From positions 760,087 to 824,086 of the forward strand of contig NZ_JACYXI010000001.1 in assembly GCF_014842915.1 (NCBI RefSeq): a stretch of DNA of 64,000 nt, given 5' to 3'. Of this stretch, positions 16,650 through 25,106 are shown piece by piece. Every line of letters starts with the position of its first letter. Position 1 is the stretch's first letter. A model generated the notes under the pieces. It worked only from the letters and a program-made list of their open reading frames with translations, was not told the origin of the DNA and ran no database searches. A program made the translations under genes and the position numbers. This stretch comes from Roseibium litorale (GTDB lineage Bacteria; Pseudomonadota; Alphaproteobacteria; Rhizobiales; Stappiaceae).

Positions 16650-16663
16650 CTTGGTATACCAAG
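16650..16663. promoter_or_regulatory. TTGGTATACCAA palindrome over the tRNA promoter
   Basis: CTTGGTATACCAAG is a perfect 14-base palindrome identical in its core to the enterobacterial UxuR/ExuR box. It overlaps the presumed -10 box (TATACC) of the minus-strand tRNA gene, whose 5' end is 47 bases away. It may be a genuine operator or simply the promoter -10 with chance symmetry. Confidence 0.4.
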
Positions 16664-17021
16664 AAAAGGCGGTGGGGCAAGGGCTTTGGCCGCAACTATC
16701 CGCATCTTCCATTGCCGCTGCGCCGCGTTTGATCGAAAGGCTCTCAAGGTCTCCTGCAACGCCATCCGGGCACAGAAGAGAACCAAAAGCGTGCGTCAGT
16801 CGCCCCCGCGCCATTCGCTTCAAACAGGAGGCGCGGGCAGAGAGGCCGGAACGGTTGGTCACAGGCTGCTCTTGGTGTGGCTCTAAGCTTGATGGCTGAA
16901 GCTCCGGCCTGAAAATGGCGCCTACCCTGCGCGCAAGTCCTGATCTGATCTATTCCGGCATCAAGTTGCTTAGCCATCTCAAGCACAACGTTAAAATGGC
17001 CTTTCCCTGCCGGGTGCCCCC

Positions 17022-17051
17022 TTGTGATCAGGCGGCCCCATTCTGTTATAA
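17022..17051 (+). promoter_or_regulatory. Sigma-70-type promoter of the AI-2E gene
   Basis: TTGTGA (17022-17027) and TTATAA (17046-17051) with an 18-base spacer, 28 bases before the ATG of the AI-2E permease gene. Confidence 0.5.
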
Positions 17052-17078
17052 CGACCCGGGGCTTAAGGGGACCCGGAC

Positions 17079-18170
17079 ATGCGCTCGACATTGCTTACCA
17101 TCACGCTAAGCCTGTTTCTGGTCTGCCTCAGCGGCTGGCTGCTGCTTGCAGGGCGCACCCTGCTCCTTCCCTTCGTGATTGCCCTGATCGCGTGGTATCT
17201 CATCAACGCGTTGTCGGGGATTTTTCAGAAAATTCCCTTGGGGCGCTGGCGTTTGCCCGGTTGGGTGGCGCTGCCCCTGTCGCTCGTTGCGATTTTTATG
17301 GCCGCGACCCTTGTCTTCGACATGGTGACGGTCAATCTGACCCAGCTGGCCCGCGACGCGCCTGCCTACCAATCCCGGCTGGAACAAGTCTTCTCAGACT
17401 TTACCCGCCCCCTGAAGCTGGAAGATCCGCTCGAGTTAAGGGATCTGCTGCCGGACGCAACCGTTCCCGGAATGGTGACTGCAGGGGCTAGTTTCCTAAC
17501 GACAATTGCCGGATCGGCCTCTCTGGTCTTCATCTATGTCCTGTTTCTCTTGCTGGAGCAGTCAACCTTTGACCGGAAATTACAGCAGGTCTTCACAGAC
17601 AGGAAGAAAGCCGAGACGGCCTTCGCTGTCCGCGCCGAGATCAACCGCTCCATCATGCATTACTTTGGCATCAAGACCGCGGTCAGCATCTTCACTGGCC
17701 TATTCACCAGTGGCCTCTTGTCCGTTGCAGGCCTGCCCTACGCCCCGCTCTTCGGCTTTATCGCCTTTCTGCTGAATTTCATTCCAACCATCGGCTCACT
17801 GATCAGCGTGATTTTCCCCAGCCTGCTGGCGCTGGCCTATTACGACACGCTCGGCCCATTCGTATTGATCGCTCTCGGTCTGGGCTTTGCCCAATTCATC
17901 CTCGGCAATTTGATCGAACCACGCCTGATGGGGTCCAGCCTGAACCTGTCGGGCCTGGTGATCATGCTCAGTCTTTCGTTCTGGGGAACGATATGGGGAG
18001 TGGTCGGCATGGTCATCTGTGTTCCGCTGACCGTCGTCCTTATGATCATTTGTTCGAAGTTTGAAAGCACACGGCCAGTTGCCGTGCTTTTGTCTGCCAA
18101 TGGGAACATCGGAGACCCCGCAAGACCATCCGGCGGCAGCCTCATCAGCGAGGTTCAGGCAAAGGTCTGA
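17079..18170 (+). CDS. AI-2E family transporter (PerM-like permease)
   Basis: A 363-residue inner membrane protein of the AI-2E/PerM family. Two N-terminal helices (LSLFLVCLSGWLLLAG; LLLPFVIALIAWYLIN) are followed by a soluble middle, then helices with GLLSVAGLPYAPLFGFIAFLLNFIPTIGSLISVI and LGLGFAQFILGNLIEPRLMG, the family signature near the C-terminus. Members export autoinducer-2 or act as Na+/H+ antiporters; the actual substrate here is unknown. It stands alone with its own promoter. Confidence 0.92.
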   Translation: MRSTLLTITLSLFLVCLSGWLLLAGRTLLLPFVIALIAWYLINALSGIFQKIPLGRWRLPGWVALPLSLVAIFMAATLVFDMVTVNLTQLARDAPAYQSRLEQVFSDFTRPLKLEDPLELRDLLPDATVPGMVTAGASFLTTIAGSASLVFIYVLFLLLEQSTFDRKLQQVFTDRKKAETAFAVRAEINRSIMHYFGIKTAVSIFTGLFTSGLLSVAGLPYAPLFGFIAFLLNFIPTIGSLISVIFPSLLALAYYDTLGPFVLIALGLGFAQFILGNLIEPRLMGSSLNLSGLVIMLSLSFWGTIWGVVGMVICVPLTVVLMIICSKFESTRPVAVLLSANGNIGDPARPSGGSLISEVQAKV

Positions 18171-18185
18171 TCCCGAAAGGAAATT

Positions 18186-18208
18186 ATCCGGTATCCTGAA
18201 TACCGGAT
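18186..18208. other. Hairpin between AI-2E and SIMPL genes
   Basis: ATCCGGTAT and ATACCGGAT form a perfect 9-bp stem with a CCTGA loop, 15 bases after the AI-2E stop. No T-run follows, so it is a weak terminator, an RNA-stabilising hairpin or an operator. Confidence 0.45.
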
Positions 18209-18286
18209 GAACAGGAGCGTCATGGCCGCGCCGCAATCACATTCCAAATTCATGCAATCAGACCTTGTATTTCTACTGGAGGAATC

Positions 18287-19075
18287 ATGAGCCGTTCGTT
18301 TGCACCAGCCTTAGTACCCGCACCGTCTACTGCACGACGCTTTCTGCGCTTTCCCATGGCGATGCTGTTTCTGGGTGCTTTGGCAGTGCCAGTAGCAGCC
18401 CCCCTTCCCGCTTTGGCCGAAGCGTCCGGAAAAGGCCCCGTCGCAACCATATCGATCACGGGGCAAGGCAAACTCTCCATGGCGCCTGACATGGCTGTGG
18501 TTACGACAAGGGTCGTCACGCCTGCCAAGACCGCCCCAGAGGCTCTTGATGAGAACACCAAGGCCATCTCTGAGGTGATTGCCGAGATCAAGAAAGCCGG
18601 CATCGAAGCCAAGGACATCCAGACCAGCGGCTTCTCCATCTTTCCCCGCTATGAACAGCAAAAGGGCCGGGAAAATCAGCCTCCGGCAATCGCCGGGTAC
18701 GAGGTTGCCAACGGTGTAACCGTCAATATCCGGGATCTGGCGAAGCTCGGGCCAATTCTGAATGCGGTGGTGCAGTCCGGAGCCAACGAGGTCAACGGCA
18801 TCTCGTTCCAGGTCAGCGATGCGGACAAGAAGATGGATGAAGCCCGAAAGGCAGCCGTGGAGAACGCCAAATCCCGCGCCAGCCTTTATGCGCAAGCCGC
18901 AGGGGTGAAACTGGGCAAGATCCTATCGATCTCCGAGGGCGGAGCTTCCATGCCGCAACCGCTCTATATGCGTGCCGAGAAAATGGCTTTTGCAAGCGAC
19001 GGTGCAATCCCGGTGGAAGCCGGGCAGGAAACCCTCTCGGCGTCGGTCACCATCGTTTGGGAACTGGCGGACTAA
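18287..19075 (+). CDS. SIMPL domain protein (DUF541), periplasmic
   Basis: A 262-residue protein with an N-terminal signal region (hydrophobic AMLFLGALAVPVAAPLPALA, about residues 24-43) and a SIMPL/DUF541 domain: ATISITGQGKLSMAPDMAVVTTRV, IEAKDIQTSGFSIFPRYE, YEVANGVTVNIRDLAKLG and the C-terminal GQETLSASVTIVWEL. These are periplasmic or outer-membrane-associated oligomeric proteins of ill-defined function, linked in some bacteria to oxidative stress. Shine-Dalgarno GGAGGAAT precedes the ATG. Single gene ending in a terminator. Confidence 0.92.
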   Translation: MSRSFAPALVPAPSTARRFLRFPMAMLFLGALAVPVAAPLPALAEASGKGPVATISITGQGKLSMAPDMAVVTTRVVTPAKTAPEALDENTKAISEVIAEIKKAGIEAKDIQTSGFSIFPRYEQQKGRENQPPAIAGYEVANGVTVNIRDLAKLGPILNAVVQSGANEVNGISFQVSDADKKMDEARKAAVENAKSRASLYAQAAGVKLGKILSISEGGASMPQPLYMRAEKMAFASDGAIPVEAGQETLSASVTIVWELAD

Positions 19076-19102
19076 ACAGGTCCGGACACGACAAACCGAA
19101 AG

Positions 19103-19132
19103 AGCCGCGGGAATGCATTCCAGCGGCTTTTT
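19103..19132 (+). terminator. Intrinsic terminator after the SIMPL gene
   Basis: AGCCGC and GCGGCT flank an inner palindrome GGAATGCATTCC, followed by TTTTT. It lies between the convergent SIMPL and GNAT genes. Confidence 0.8.
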
Positions 19133-19144
19133 GCTTTCTTCTGA

Positions 19145-19732
19145 TCAAAGCTGGCGGATCCAGACCTGCATCGGCTTTTCCGTTTCCTCGCTCTCACCCA
19201 CATCCTGCCAGGGGAAATAGACAATGCCATTTTCCAGCTTGCTGTAGCCGCGCTTGGCCCAGAACGGGTCCAGCGGCAGATAGTCGGCAGGCTTCAAGGG
19301 ATGCACGTCCGGGCGGACAACGGCACAAAAAGCAGCGGTTTCATAGCCGAGGTCACGGGCGTGGGCCTCACGTAGATCAAAGAACTGGTGTCCGATTCCC
19401 TTGCCCCGATAAGCCGGATAGAGAAGGGACTCCGCCATATAGAAGATCTTTTTCGGATCGAGCCGGTTTTCCTCGAAAGGGCGGCGGAACTGGATGACTT
19501 CTTTTTCCAGTGGCTCGCCAGTAGCTGCCCCCACAAGCTGGCCATCATCATAGGCACCGACGATCACAGCGCCATCAGTGTGCGCATAGCGCTGCAGATA
19601 GCGCTGCTCATACTCCATCGACCCATCGTAGATATAGGGCCAGCTTTTGAAAACCTCGATGCGCAGGCGCGCCAGATCCGGCAAAGCCGTTCTCAGGTCC
19701 TCATCTTTCAGGACCTTGATATTTATTGGCAT
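19145..19732 (-). CDS. GNAT family N-acetyltransferase
   Basis: A 195-residue GNAT protein. The N-terminus MPINIKVLKDEDLRTALPDLARLRIEVF, IVGAYDDGQLVGAATG, and the acetyl-CoA-binding ESLLYPAYRGKGIGHQFFDLREAHA are visible, ending with FWAKRGYSKLENGIVYFPW. It is somewhat longer than the minimal GNAT fold. Monocistronic, convergent with the SIMPL gene. The acceptor is unknown. Confidence 0.87.
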   Translation of the reverse strand: MPINIKVLKDEDLRTALPDLARLRIEVFKSWPYIYDGSMEYEQRYLQRYAHTDGAVIVGAYDDGQLVGAATGEPLEKEVIQFRRPFEENRLDPKKIFYMAESLLYPAYRGKGIGHQFFDLREAHARDLGYETAAFCAVVRPDVHPLKPADYLPLDPFWAKRGYSKLENGIVYFPWQDVGESEETEKPMQVWIRQL

Positions 19733-19967
19733 ATTTCACTCCCACTCCTGCCCGCGCATAGCATCATGGTGTGAGGGTTAAAAATCAACCTCTCCGGGTG
19801 TCTGAGCAGCACCTACCAGATATGTGCTTTCCGCATACCTGAGATCGGATCCTGCCAGACTACGGAGCACGGATTCTTCAATCGACATCAATCTGCGATA
19901 AGATCAGAATACGATGCATCGTGATCAAATGTCCGGAACGCAACAGATCTTCAAGGGAAAGCAAGCC

Positions 19968-20456
19968 ATGTCGCCGACACAGCCAGCCGCCTATAGCCGC
20001 CTCCATATTGTTCTTCACTGGCTCATAGCGGCGCTGGTGGTATTCCAGCTCATTTTCGGCGAAGCGATTGGCCAGTTGGGACGCGCCTTGCGTGACGGAC
20101 GGACGTTGTCGCCTTTGGACACCATTCTCGGCAATGCGCATATTTACGGCGGTGTCGCGATCCTGCTCCTCACAGTCTTGCGCCTGGGCATCAGACACAG
20201 ACAAGGCGTCCCAACACCACTGCCCTCAAGCGCTTGGCAGGAGCAAGCCGCAAAATGGACCCACGTCCTGTTCTATGCTCTCTTGCTGATAACACCACTG
20301 ACAGGTCTGGCCGCATGGTTTCTTGATATTCATCTGGCCGGAGAGTTTCATGAGCTGATGAAGCCCGTCTTCATCCTACTCATCGTGATCCACGTTGGCG
20401 CAACTCTATGGCATCAAGTTGTCCTAAAGGACGGCATCCTCAAACGCATGATGTGA
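19968..20456 (+). CDS. Cytochrome b561 family protein
   Basis: A 162-residue four-helix membrane protein. Haem-ligand histidines are visible in SRLHIVLHWLIAALVVFQLIFG, GNAHIYGGVAILLL, WTHVLFYALLLITPLTGLAAW and VIHVGATLWHQ. The prokaryotic b561 family moves electrons between quinones and periplasmic acceptors such as superoxide. The start at 19968 is chosen because the family begins just before the first His helix and GGGAAAG lies upstream; an ATG at 19914 is in frame but without a ribosome site. Confidence 0.9.
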   Translation: MSPTQPAAYSRLHIVLHWLIAALVVFQLIFGEAIGQLGRALRDGRTLSPLDTILGNAHIYGGVAILLLTVLRLGIRHRQGVPTPLPSSAWQEQAAKWTHVLFYALLLITPLTGLAAWFLDIHLAGEFHELMKPVFILLIVIHVGATLWHQVVLKDGILKRMM

Positions 20457-20765
20457 CAAGAAATTTTACCTTTAATAGCGTGCCGCTCTCAGCATATGGC
20501 TTCCAATTGCGTAGGACCACTTCTGGGCTTCATAGACTACAAACTCACACCATCTTGACGGGAAATGCTATTCGCTCTAGTGAAAACTAGTTAGCTGTAA
20601 AGAATCATGATGTCGGCCCCCTTGCTGGAAAACAAAACCGGCAAGGCCCTTTCCGGTAAACGGCGTGTAGCGCAGCTAAAACAAGGCAGAAACGCAGACT
20701 TTTGCGAAGCGTTTTCAGGGAAGTGGCGATGTCTTCGGCAACCCTGCCGGAGCTGCCAGGGGGCG
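20457..20765. other. Upstream region of the HTH protein gene
   Basis: No separate gene. TTGACG at 20555-20560 with a weak -10 (TAGTGA, 20578-20583) at 17 bases suggests a promoter. CTAGT-GAAA-ACTAG (20577-20590) is an inverted repeat across that -10 that could be an autoregulatory operator. The downstream frame is open from 20607, so the true start of the HTH gene might lie earlier than assigned. Confidence 0.45.
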
Positions 20766-22025
20766 ATGGTGAACAAGATTTTCGCGAATGCGGGTACAGA
20801 TCTTGATTTAACTACCGACGTCGTTTCCGCGATAGATACTCTCATCAATGAACGTGCATATGAGAGCGGACTTGGCCGCTGGGAATATATACAGTCCCTC
20901 ACCGAAATCGACGGCAGTCACTGGAACAAGATCCTGAATGGCAAGGCCGGTCTGTCCGGGGCTAAGTTCCGTTTGCTTTGCAAGATATTGAGCCGGTCCG
21001 GCGCGGAAACAAACCGCCTGACCGAGCTTTATGATGAGTACAGAAAAGAGCGCCGCAAAAGCCAGCCGGCGCCAGTTCTGAAACAATCCAAGGCTGGCCG
21101 CAGAGAGATGCTGGAAGAGCTTGCTGCAAAGCATGGGCAAAGACTTGAGGATCTCAACAATGCGGAGGCCTTGGGCGCCATTATAATCTCGGCGATCCGC
21201 CGGGAGCGTGTCAGGGGCAATTCCGATGTAGCGGAAAAAAACGGCCAGCTTCTGATCTCCTCTCTGAATTCGGGACTGTTTAGCCTTCATCCAGATATTG
21301 CAGATACCGCAACGATGGAGTTGCTTGCCTCAACGGCCTATGCGGCCTATCAGTCCGGCAACAAACTGGGCTACAAATTCATTCTAGACAGCGTCCGCGT
21401 TCCGGAAACTCGAAACAATTATCCCGTCGCCACAGAAGCGATGAAGTTTCATTTGGTCCGGCGGTATCAAGAAGAGTTTCTGAATGCTCCACCCGATCAA
21501 CTTATTGGTCTCCAAGACAGCGCGTTGGAAATCTCTCGACTGTTTAAGGACCAGAACACATGTCTGGTGGACTTTGGGAATCTGATCGAGATGAACAAGG
21601 TCAGGCTTAAGCTGGAGCTTGGCATTGCCCATACCTCAGATCTGAACAACATTAGTTCCTTGGCGGAAAAAGCTGACACTACAGGTATTCTCGAGCATCA
21701 GGTTCTTTACCGCGTTTACTTGGCCCAATGGCACAAGGAAAGCGGCGATATCCAGCAGGCTAACTATATTCTGGAACGATGCATTAGCGAACTCGACCGC
21801 AAGATTGGCCAGATGGATTGGGCCCGCTGCAAGGTGCGCGAAATGCAGGCAAGAGTAGCCGAGCAGGAATTCTATCAAAGTGGACGCACTTTAGACGGTG
21901 CCGAAACCGTTGATGGCTTTTTCACCGACTCCATTCACTGCGCCCAGCGCTGTGGCAACGAGATCGTGGTCAGAAGACTGAAAGCAAACCGGCAGGCTTT
22001 CAGGGACCGGTCCGGTCACTTCTGA
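20766..22025 (+). CDS. HTH (XRE/Cro-like) protein with long helical C-terminal region, function unknown
   Basis: 419 residues from the ATG at 20766 (AGGGGG closely upstream). An in-frame ATG at 20607 would add 53 residues that look non-coding. Residues about 10-85 look like a divergent phage-repressor-type HTH (IDTLINERAYESGLGRWEYIQSLTEIDGSHWNKILNGKAGLSGAKFRLLCKILS). The rest is almost wholly alpha-helical, with segments reminiscent of TPR-like repeats (LEHQVLYRVYLAQWHKESGDIQQANYILERCISELD). The layout resembles peptide-responsive regulators of the Rap/Rgg kind, but no close family is recognised. Base composition is more AT-rich than its neighbours, hinting at acquisition. Ends upstream of an orphan terminator. 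Confidence 0.65.
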   Translation: MVNKIFANAGTDLDLTTDVVSAIDTLINERAYESGLGRWEYIQSLTEIDGSHWNKILNGKAGLSGAKFRLLCKILSRSGAETNRLTELYDEYRKERRKSQPAPVLKQSKAGRREMLEELAAKHGQRLEDLNNAEALGAIIISAIRRERVRGNSDVAEKNGQLLISSLNSGLFSLHPDIADTATMELLASTAYAAYQSGNKLGYKFILDSVRVPETRNNYPVATEAMKFHLVRRYQEEFLNAPPDQLIGLQDSALEISRLFKDQNTCLVDFGNLIEMNKVRLKLELGIAHTSDLNNISSLAEKADTTGILEHQVLYRVYLAQWHKESGDIQQANYILERCISELDRKIGQMDWARCKVREMQARVAEQEFYQSGRTLDGAETVDGFFTDSIHCAQRCGNEIVVRRLKANRQAFRDRSGHF

Positions 22026-22243
22026 CACTGACAGATTGCACAATCTGCAGGCAACTCAGCCAACCGGATTTTTGCCAGTTTTTTGCCATTCTGTTTCCAG
22101 ACACGTCTGGCAATATCTACTCATTGAAGGGTTAGATGTTTGTCTTGCACCGCTTGCATGGATGGGCAGATTACCCGGACACAAGAAATTATTTTCTAGA
22201 TCTTTTTTGCAAATCTTTTCATGTCCGGACAGTGAATTTGTCC
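22026..22243. other. Non-coding stretch before an orphan terminator
   Basis: No gene recognised. The region is AT-rich relative to its flanks. It could be a long 3' untranslated region of the HTH protein gene or hold a small RNA that ends at the terminator at 22244-22273; no clear promoter was found. Confidence 0.4.
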
Positions 22244-22273
22244 AAACCCGGCGGAGCAATCCGCCGGGTTTTT
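22244..22273 (+). terminator. Strong intrinsic terminator
   Basis: AAACCCGGCGGA and TCCGCCGGGTTT form a perfect 12-bp stem with a GCAA tetraloop, followed by TT. It lies 218 bases after the HTH protein stop and 154 bases before the end of the minus-strand oxidoreductase gene. Nothing is recognised in the remaining 22274-22427. Confidence 0.88.
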
Positions 22274-22427
22274 CGTTTCAAACAGCCAGCGGCCAGCATC
22301 GTATTGAGGATCTTCCAGCACTGAGGATGTGAGGCCCGAACGCCGTCCTCTGATGCCAATCCGGACGTCAAAAACCTGTCCTTCGCCCTGTCGAGCTCAG
22401 GCCCCAAACGGAGAACCTGCAGCAATC

Positions 22428-23525
22428 TCAATCACGGGCTTCCAGCCAGACCCGCTGAACGTCCATAGTCCCTTCGAGAAGGCCCTCCGCAATCTTCTCG
22501 CCAACAACCGCGCCGAATTTGTAGCCGTGCCCGGAGCAGGCCGACACGACGACCGCCTTACCGGTCTCCTCCACAAAGAAATGCTCATCTGCTGTGAAAG
22601 TGTAGGCACAGGTCACCACATCCGCGACCTTATACTCCTCAATGCGCGAAAAAGGAGGTGCCATCAAATTGCGCAGGGACAGCCCTTCCCAAGGCTCCGG
22701 GACCCGGTTCTGATCCGGCTGCCCCAGCCGCTTGTGAAGACCAGCCCCGACCTTGAGTCCGGTTCCGGCGACCGGAGGAATGACATACCCCTCGACCGGA
22801 CCGCCCGTCGAGAGGATCACAGGAGCGGTCTCCCAATGTGCCTGGAGGTCTGATGGCGGGGTCAGATAGGCAACGGCTGTGCGATAGGTCGTCAAGCTCT
22901 GCGACAGTGACGGCATAAGCCCGAGCGCCCACGCGCCAGCAGTGACCACGACCTTATCCGCCAGCAGGTCTTCACCACTTTCGAGATGAACACGCCCGGC
23001 CTCTGCATCGAGCGAAGCCACGCGGGTATCCGTCCGAACGTCAACGCCGCGCGCCGCCAGCCAATCGCGCAGACCAGCTGCGATCTTCTGGCAAAACAGA
23101 ACACCGCCTTCCGGGCTGTAGGTTCCGTAACGAAGGCTTTCCCCGTCAAGAAACGGATACCGTTGTGCCGTCTCAGCTGCACTGAAATCTTCAAAGGCGT
23201 AGCCGCCGGCGATCAGTCCGTCGCGCATCCCCTCAGCCTCGTCTCCCGGCTGGCGGCAGAGAAGCAGAAACCCCGTGTCCGCGAGATGACGAGCACCCAG
23301 GCCGTCCCAAAGCCGGTCCCAGGCTGCATAGGCCTCCCCAATGCGCCGCTGATATCCGCCCTGAGCCCCATAGGCCCTGCGGATGATCCGGTGCTGGTCC
23401 CCCGAAGCAGACAGAGGATTCGGAATCTGCCCTTGTTCCAGCAAGGTGACTTCGGCACCCCGGCGGGTAAGCGCGCAAGCGGTTGAAAGGCCAGCGATGC
23501 CAGCACCGACAATAATGATCTTCAT
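22428..23525 (-). CDS. FAD-dependent oxidoreductase, monomeric sarcosine oxidase-like
   Basis: A 365-residue DAO-fold flavoprotein. The dinucleotide motif VGAGIAGLS is at residues 6-14, followed by the acidic strand end EVTLLEQ. The MSOX/MTOX hallmarks are SASGDQHRIIRRAYG (FAD/substrate arginines), CAYTFTADEHFFVEE, where the Cys aligns with the covalent FAD Cys of sarcosine oxidase, and CSGHGYKFG near the C-terminus. It oxidises N-methylated or related amino acids with O2, giving H2O2. The start MKIIIVGAG is taken from homology. It is followed downstream by convergent sequence only. Confidence 0.9.
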   Translation of the reverse strand: MKIIIVGAGIAGLSTACALTRRGAEVTLLEQGQIPNPLSASGDQHRIIRRAYGAQGGYQRRIGEAYAAWDRLWDGLGARHLADTGFLLLCRQPGDEAEGMRDGLIAGGYAFEDFSAAETAQRYPFLDGESLRYGTYSPEGGVLFCQKIAAGLRDWLAARGVDVRTDTRVASLDAEAGRVHLESGEDLLADKVVVTAGAWALGLMPSLSQSLTTYRTAVAYLTPPSDLQAHWETAPVILSTGGPVEGYVIPPVAGTGLKVGAGLHKRLGQPDQNRVPEPWEGLSLRNLMAPPFSRIEEYKVADVVTCAYTFTADEHFFVEETGKAVVVSACSGHGYKFGAVVGEKIAEGLLEGTMDVQRVWLEARD

Positions 23526-23616
23526 GATGAACCGGGAGCAAGAGAGAAAGACTGCCACCAGTTTAACGGGAGGCACAGCGGTTACAACCCGCTGTGCCTT
23601 CCAGCCTCAAATCTGC

Positions 23617-24027
23617 TCAGGCGCCGACCTGTGCAATCCAGTCTTCAAGATTGTAGTAGGTCGTGATCCGCGCGATTTTACCGTCCTTCACATCGAAGAA
23701 GGTTCCTGCTGGCAGACGATAGGTCTGCCCTGCGGCTTCCGGCAAGCCTTCGTCGGTTGCAAGATAGGTGCCGTTGACAATGAATTCGGCAGCAGCCCGG
23801 GTGCCATCCTCATTGGCAAAGAGAACCAGATCCGTCAGCTCTTCCTTGTAGCAGCGGGTCATATGCGCATTGAACTCCGCAAACAGGGCCTTGCCGCTGC
23901 GCCGCTCTCCCTGATTCACGTCATGAGCAATGTCATCGCTAACCAGCGCCTCCATGGCGGCCGTGTCACCGGCATTGAAGGCAGTGTAATAGCGCTCGAG
24001 GAGAGCAAGCGTCGTAGTCTGGGACAT
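23617..24027 (-). CDS. NTF2-like / ketosteroid isomerase-related protein
   Basis: A 136-residue SnoaL/NTF2-fold protein: LLERYYTAFNAGDTAAMEALVSDDIAHDVNQGERRSGK, then FNAHMTRCYKEELTDLVLFANEDGTRAAAEFIVNGTYL and FFDVKDGKIARITTYYNLEDWIAQV. Members bind or isomerise small hydrophobic ligands; many have no known role. The ATG at 24027 has AGGA 6 bases upstream. It lies between the oxidoreductase and the argP-like gene on the same strand, probably as a small independent unit. Confidence 0.85.
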   Translation of the reverse strand: MSQTTTLALLERYYTAFNAGDTAAMEALVSDDIAHDVNQGERRSGKALFAEFNAHMTRCYKEELTDLVLFANEDGTRAAAEFIVNGTYLATDEGLPEAAGQTYRLPAGTFFDVKDGKIARITTYYNLEDWIAQVGA

Positions 24028-24129
24028 GTGTGATCCTGTCAGCATGATCCGGAGAGGAAATTTTCGGCGGAATTTGCCGCCTTCTTGCCTCATCCGCAAG
24101 TCCCTCAAAGGTCTGCATCTTCCTGGCTG

Positions 24130-25017
24130 CTATCCCGGAACAAGTGTCTTTGCCGCGCAGGTCCGCACCGCCTGCGTCAAAGGTTTCAGGAGCCTGTCCG
24201 CTGCGCGGCTGGCATGCCAGAAAAGGGGAACATCATATGCCTGGCCGGGGCACAACTCCACGAGAGCTCCCTCCGTCAGATGATGCCGCACCAGTGGTTC
24301 CGGGTTCATGCCCCAGCCCAGTCCTACGGCTGCCGCATCAACAAAGGCGTGGGTGGAAGCGATCCAGTGCGTTGGCGGGGTCATGTTGAGCCCAAAAACC
24401 TGCCGGATCCAGTTGCTCTGCAGAGCATCCTTCGCGCTATAGGTCAGCATCGGCGCTTTTTGAAGCGCGTCGGGCGTCACGCCTTGATCAAACCATCTGG
24501 CCATGTAGGCAGGGCTGGCTGTTGCCCGGTACCGCAATGAGCCCAAGGGACAGCAATCGCATCCTTGCACGGGCGAGGGATCTCCGCTTACCACTGCCCT
24601 CACCTCACCGCGCCGCAAAAGACCGGCGCTGTGGTCCTGATCATCAATGGCGACATCAAACAAGAGCCCGCCGACCTGTGACAAGGCCTCAACGAACCAG
24701 GTGGCCAGACTGTCGGCGTTCACCGCGATCCGCAGAGTGGTGAATGTGCCAGGAAGGTCATCCAGACCGATGTCGGCCTTCAGTGCTTGTTCAAGCAGCT
24801 CCAGATCTTCCGTGTGCCGGAGCAAACGGACGCCTGCCTCGGTTGGCGTGCAAGGGTGTCCACGTATGATGAGAATACAGCCGAGGCGCTCTTCCAGAAA
24901 CCGTATGCGCTGAGAGATAGCCGATTGGGTCACGCCAAGAGCCTGCGCCGCCTTTTCAAAGCCGCCTGTTCGCAGAACTGCGGAAAAAGCCTGTAGCTGC
25001 GCCGGATCCAGATTCAT
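24130..25017 (-). CDS. LysR-type regulator, ArgP/LysG family
   Basis: A 295-residue LysR protein. The HTH is at about residues 4-60 (LDPAQLQAFSAVLRTGGFEKAAQALGVTQSAISQRIRFLEERLGCILIIR), the rest being the effector domain. LysG/ArgP regulators sense lysine and arginine and activate the divergently encoded exporter. Here the divergent neighbour 89 bases away is exactly such a LysE gene, supporting the assignment. The AT-rich spacer carries both promoters. Confidence 0.93.
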   Translation of the reverse strand: MNLDPAQLQAFSAVLRTGGFEKAAQALGVTQSAISQRIRFLEERLGCILIIRGHPCTPTEAGVRLLRHTEDLELLEQALKADIGLDDLPGTFTTLRIAVNADSLATWFVEALSQVGGLLFDVAIDDQDHSAGLLRRGEVRAVVSGDPSPVQGCDCCPLGSLRYRATASPAYMARWFDQGVTPDALQKAPMLTYSAKDALQSNWIRQVFGLNMTPPTHWIASTHAFVDAAAVGLGWGMNPEPLVRHHLTEGALVELCPGQAYDVPLFWHASRAADRLLKPLTQAVRTCAAKTLVPG

Positions 25018-25106
25018 TAGAAGCTCTAATAAAGAAGAAGGATTTTGAATTTTTCTAATTCACTTCCTTCCTCTAGTCAAAAGGCGTCCCTCTCAAGGAG
25101 CCAAAC
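25018..25106. promoter_or_regulatory. Divergent argP-like/lysE promoter region
   Basis: An 89-base AT-rich spacer between the divergent LysR-type and LysE genes. LysG/ArgP regulators bind such spacers. TCTAAT-type repeats (CTCTAATAAAG and TTTCTAATTC) are visible as possible half-sites. Confidence 0.55.

Larger units (their letters stand above)
16604..17078. other. Intergenic region between tRNA and AI-2E gene
   Basis: No convincing gene in either direction; the open frames here match no family and lack ribosome sites. It contains the tRNA promoter (on the minus strand TTGCCC, 16 bases, TATACC), a palindrome at 16650-16663 and the AI-2E gene promoter at 17022-17051, each described separately where useful. 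Confidence 0.6.

Noticed and set aside
22036..22332. 98-codon plus-strand frame spanning the orphan terminator
   Set aside because: It reads straight through a strong intrinsic terminator and has no ribosome site or family match.
24026..24540. Plus-strand frames opposite the ArgP-like gene
   Set aside because: They overlap a conserved LysR gene in antisense and match nothing.
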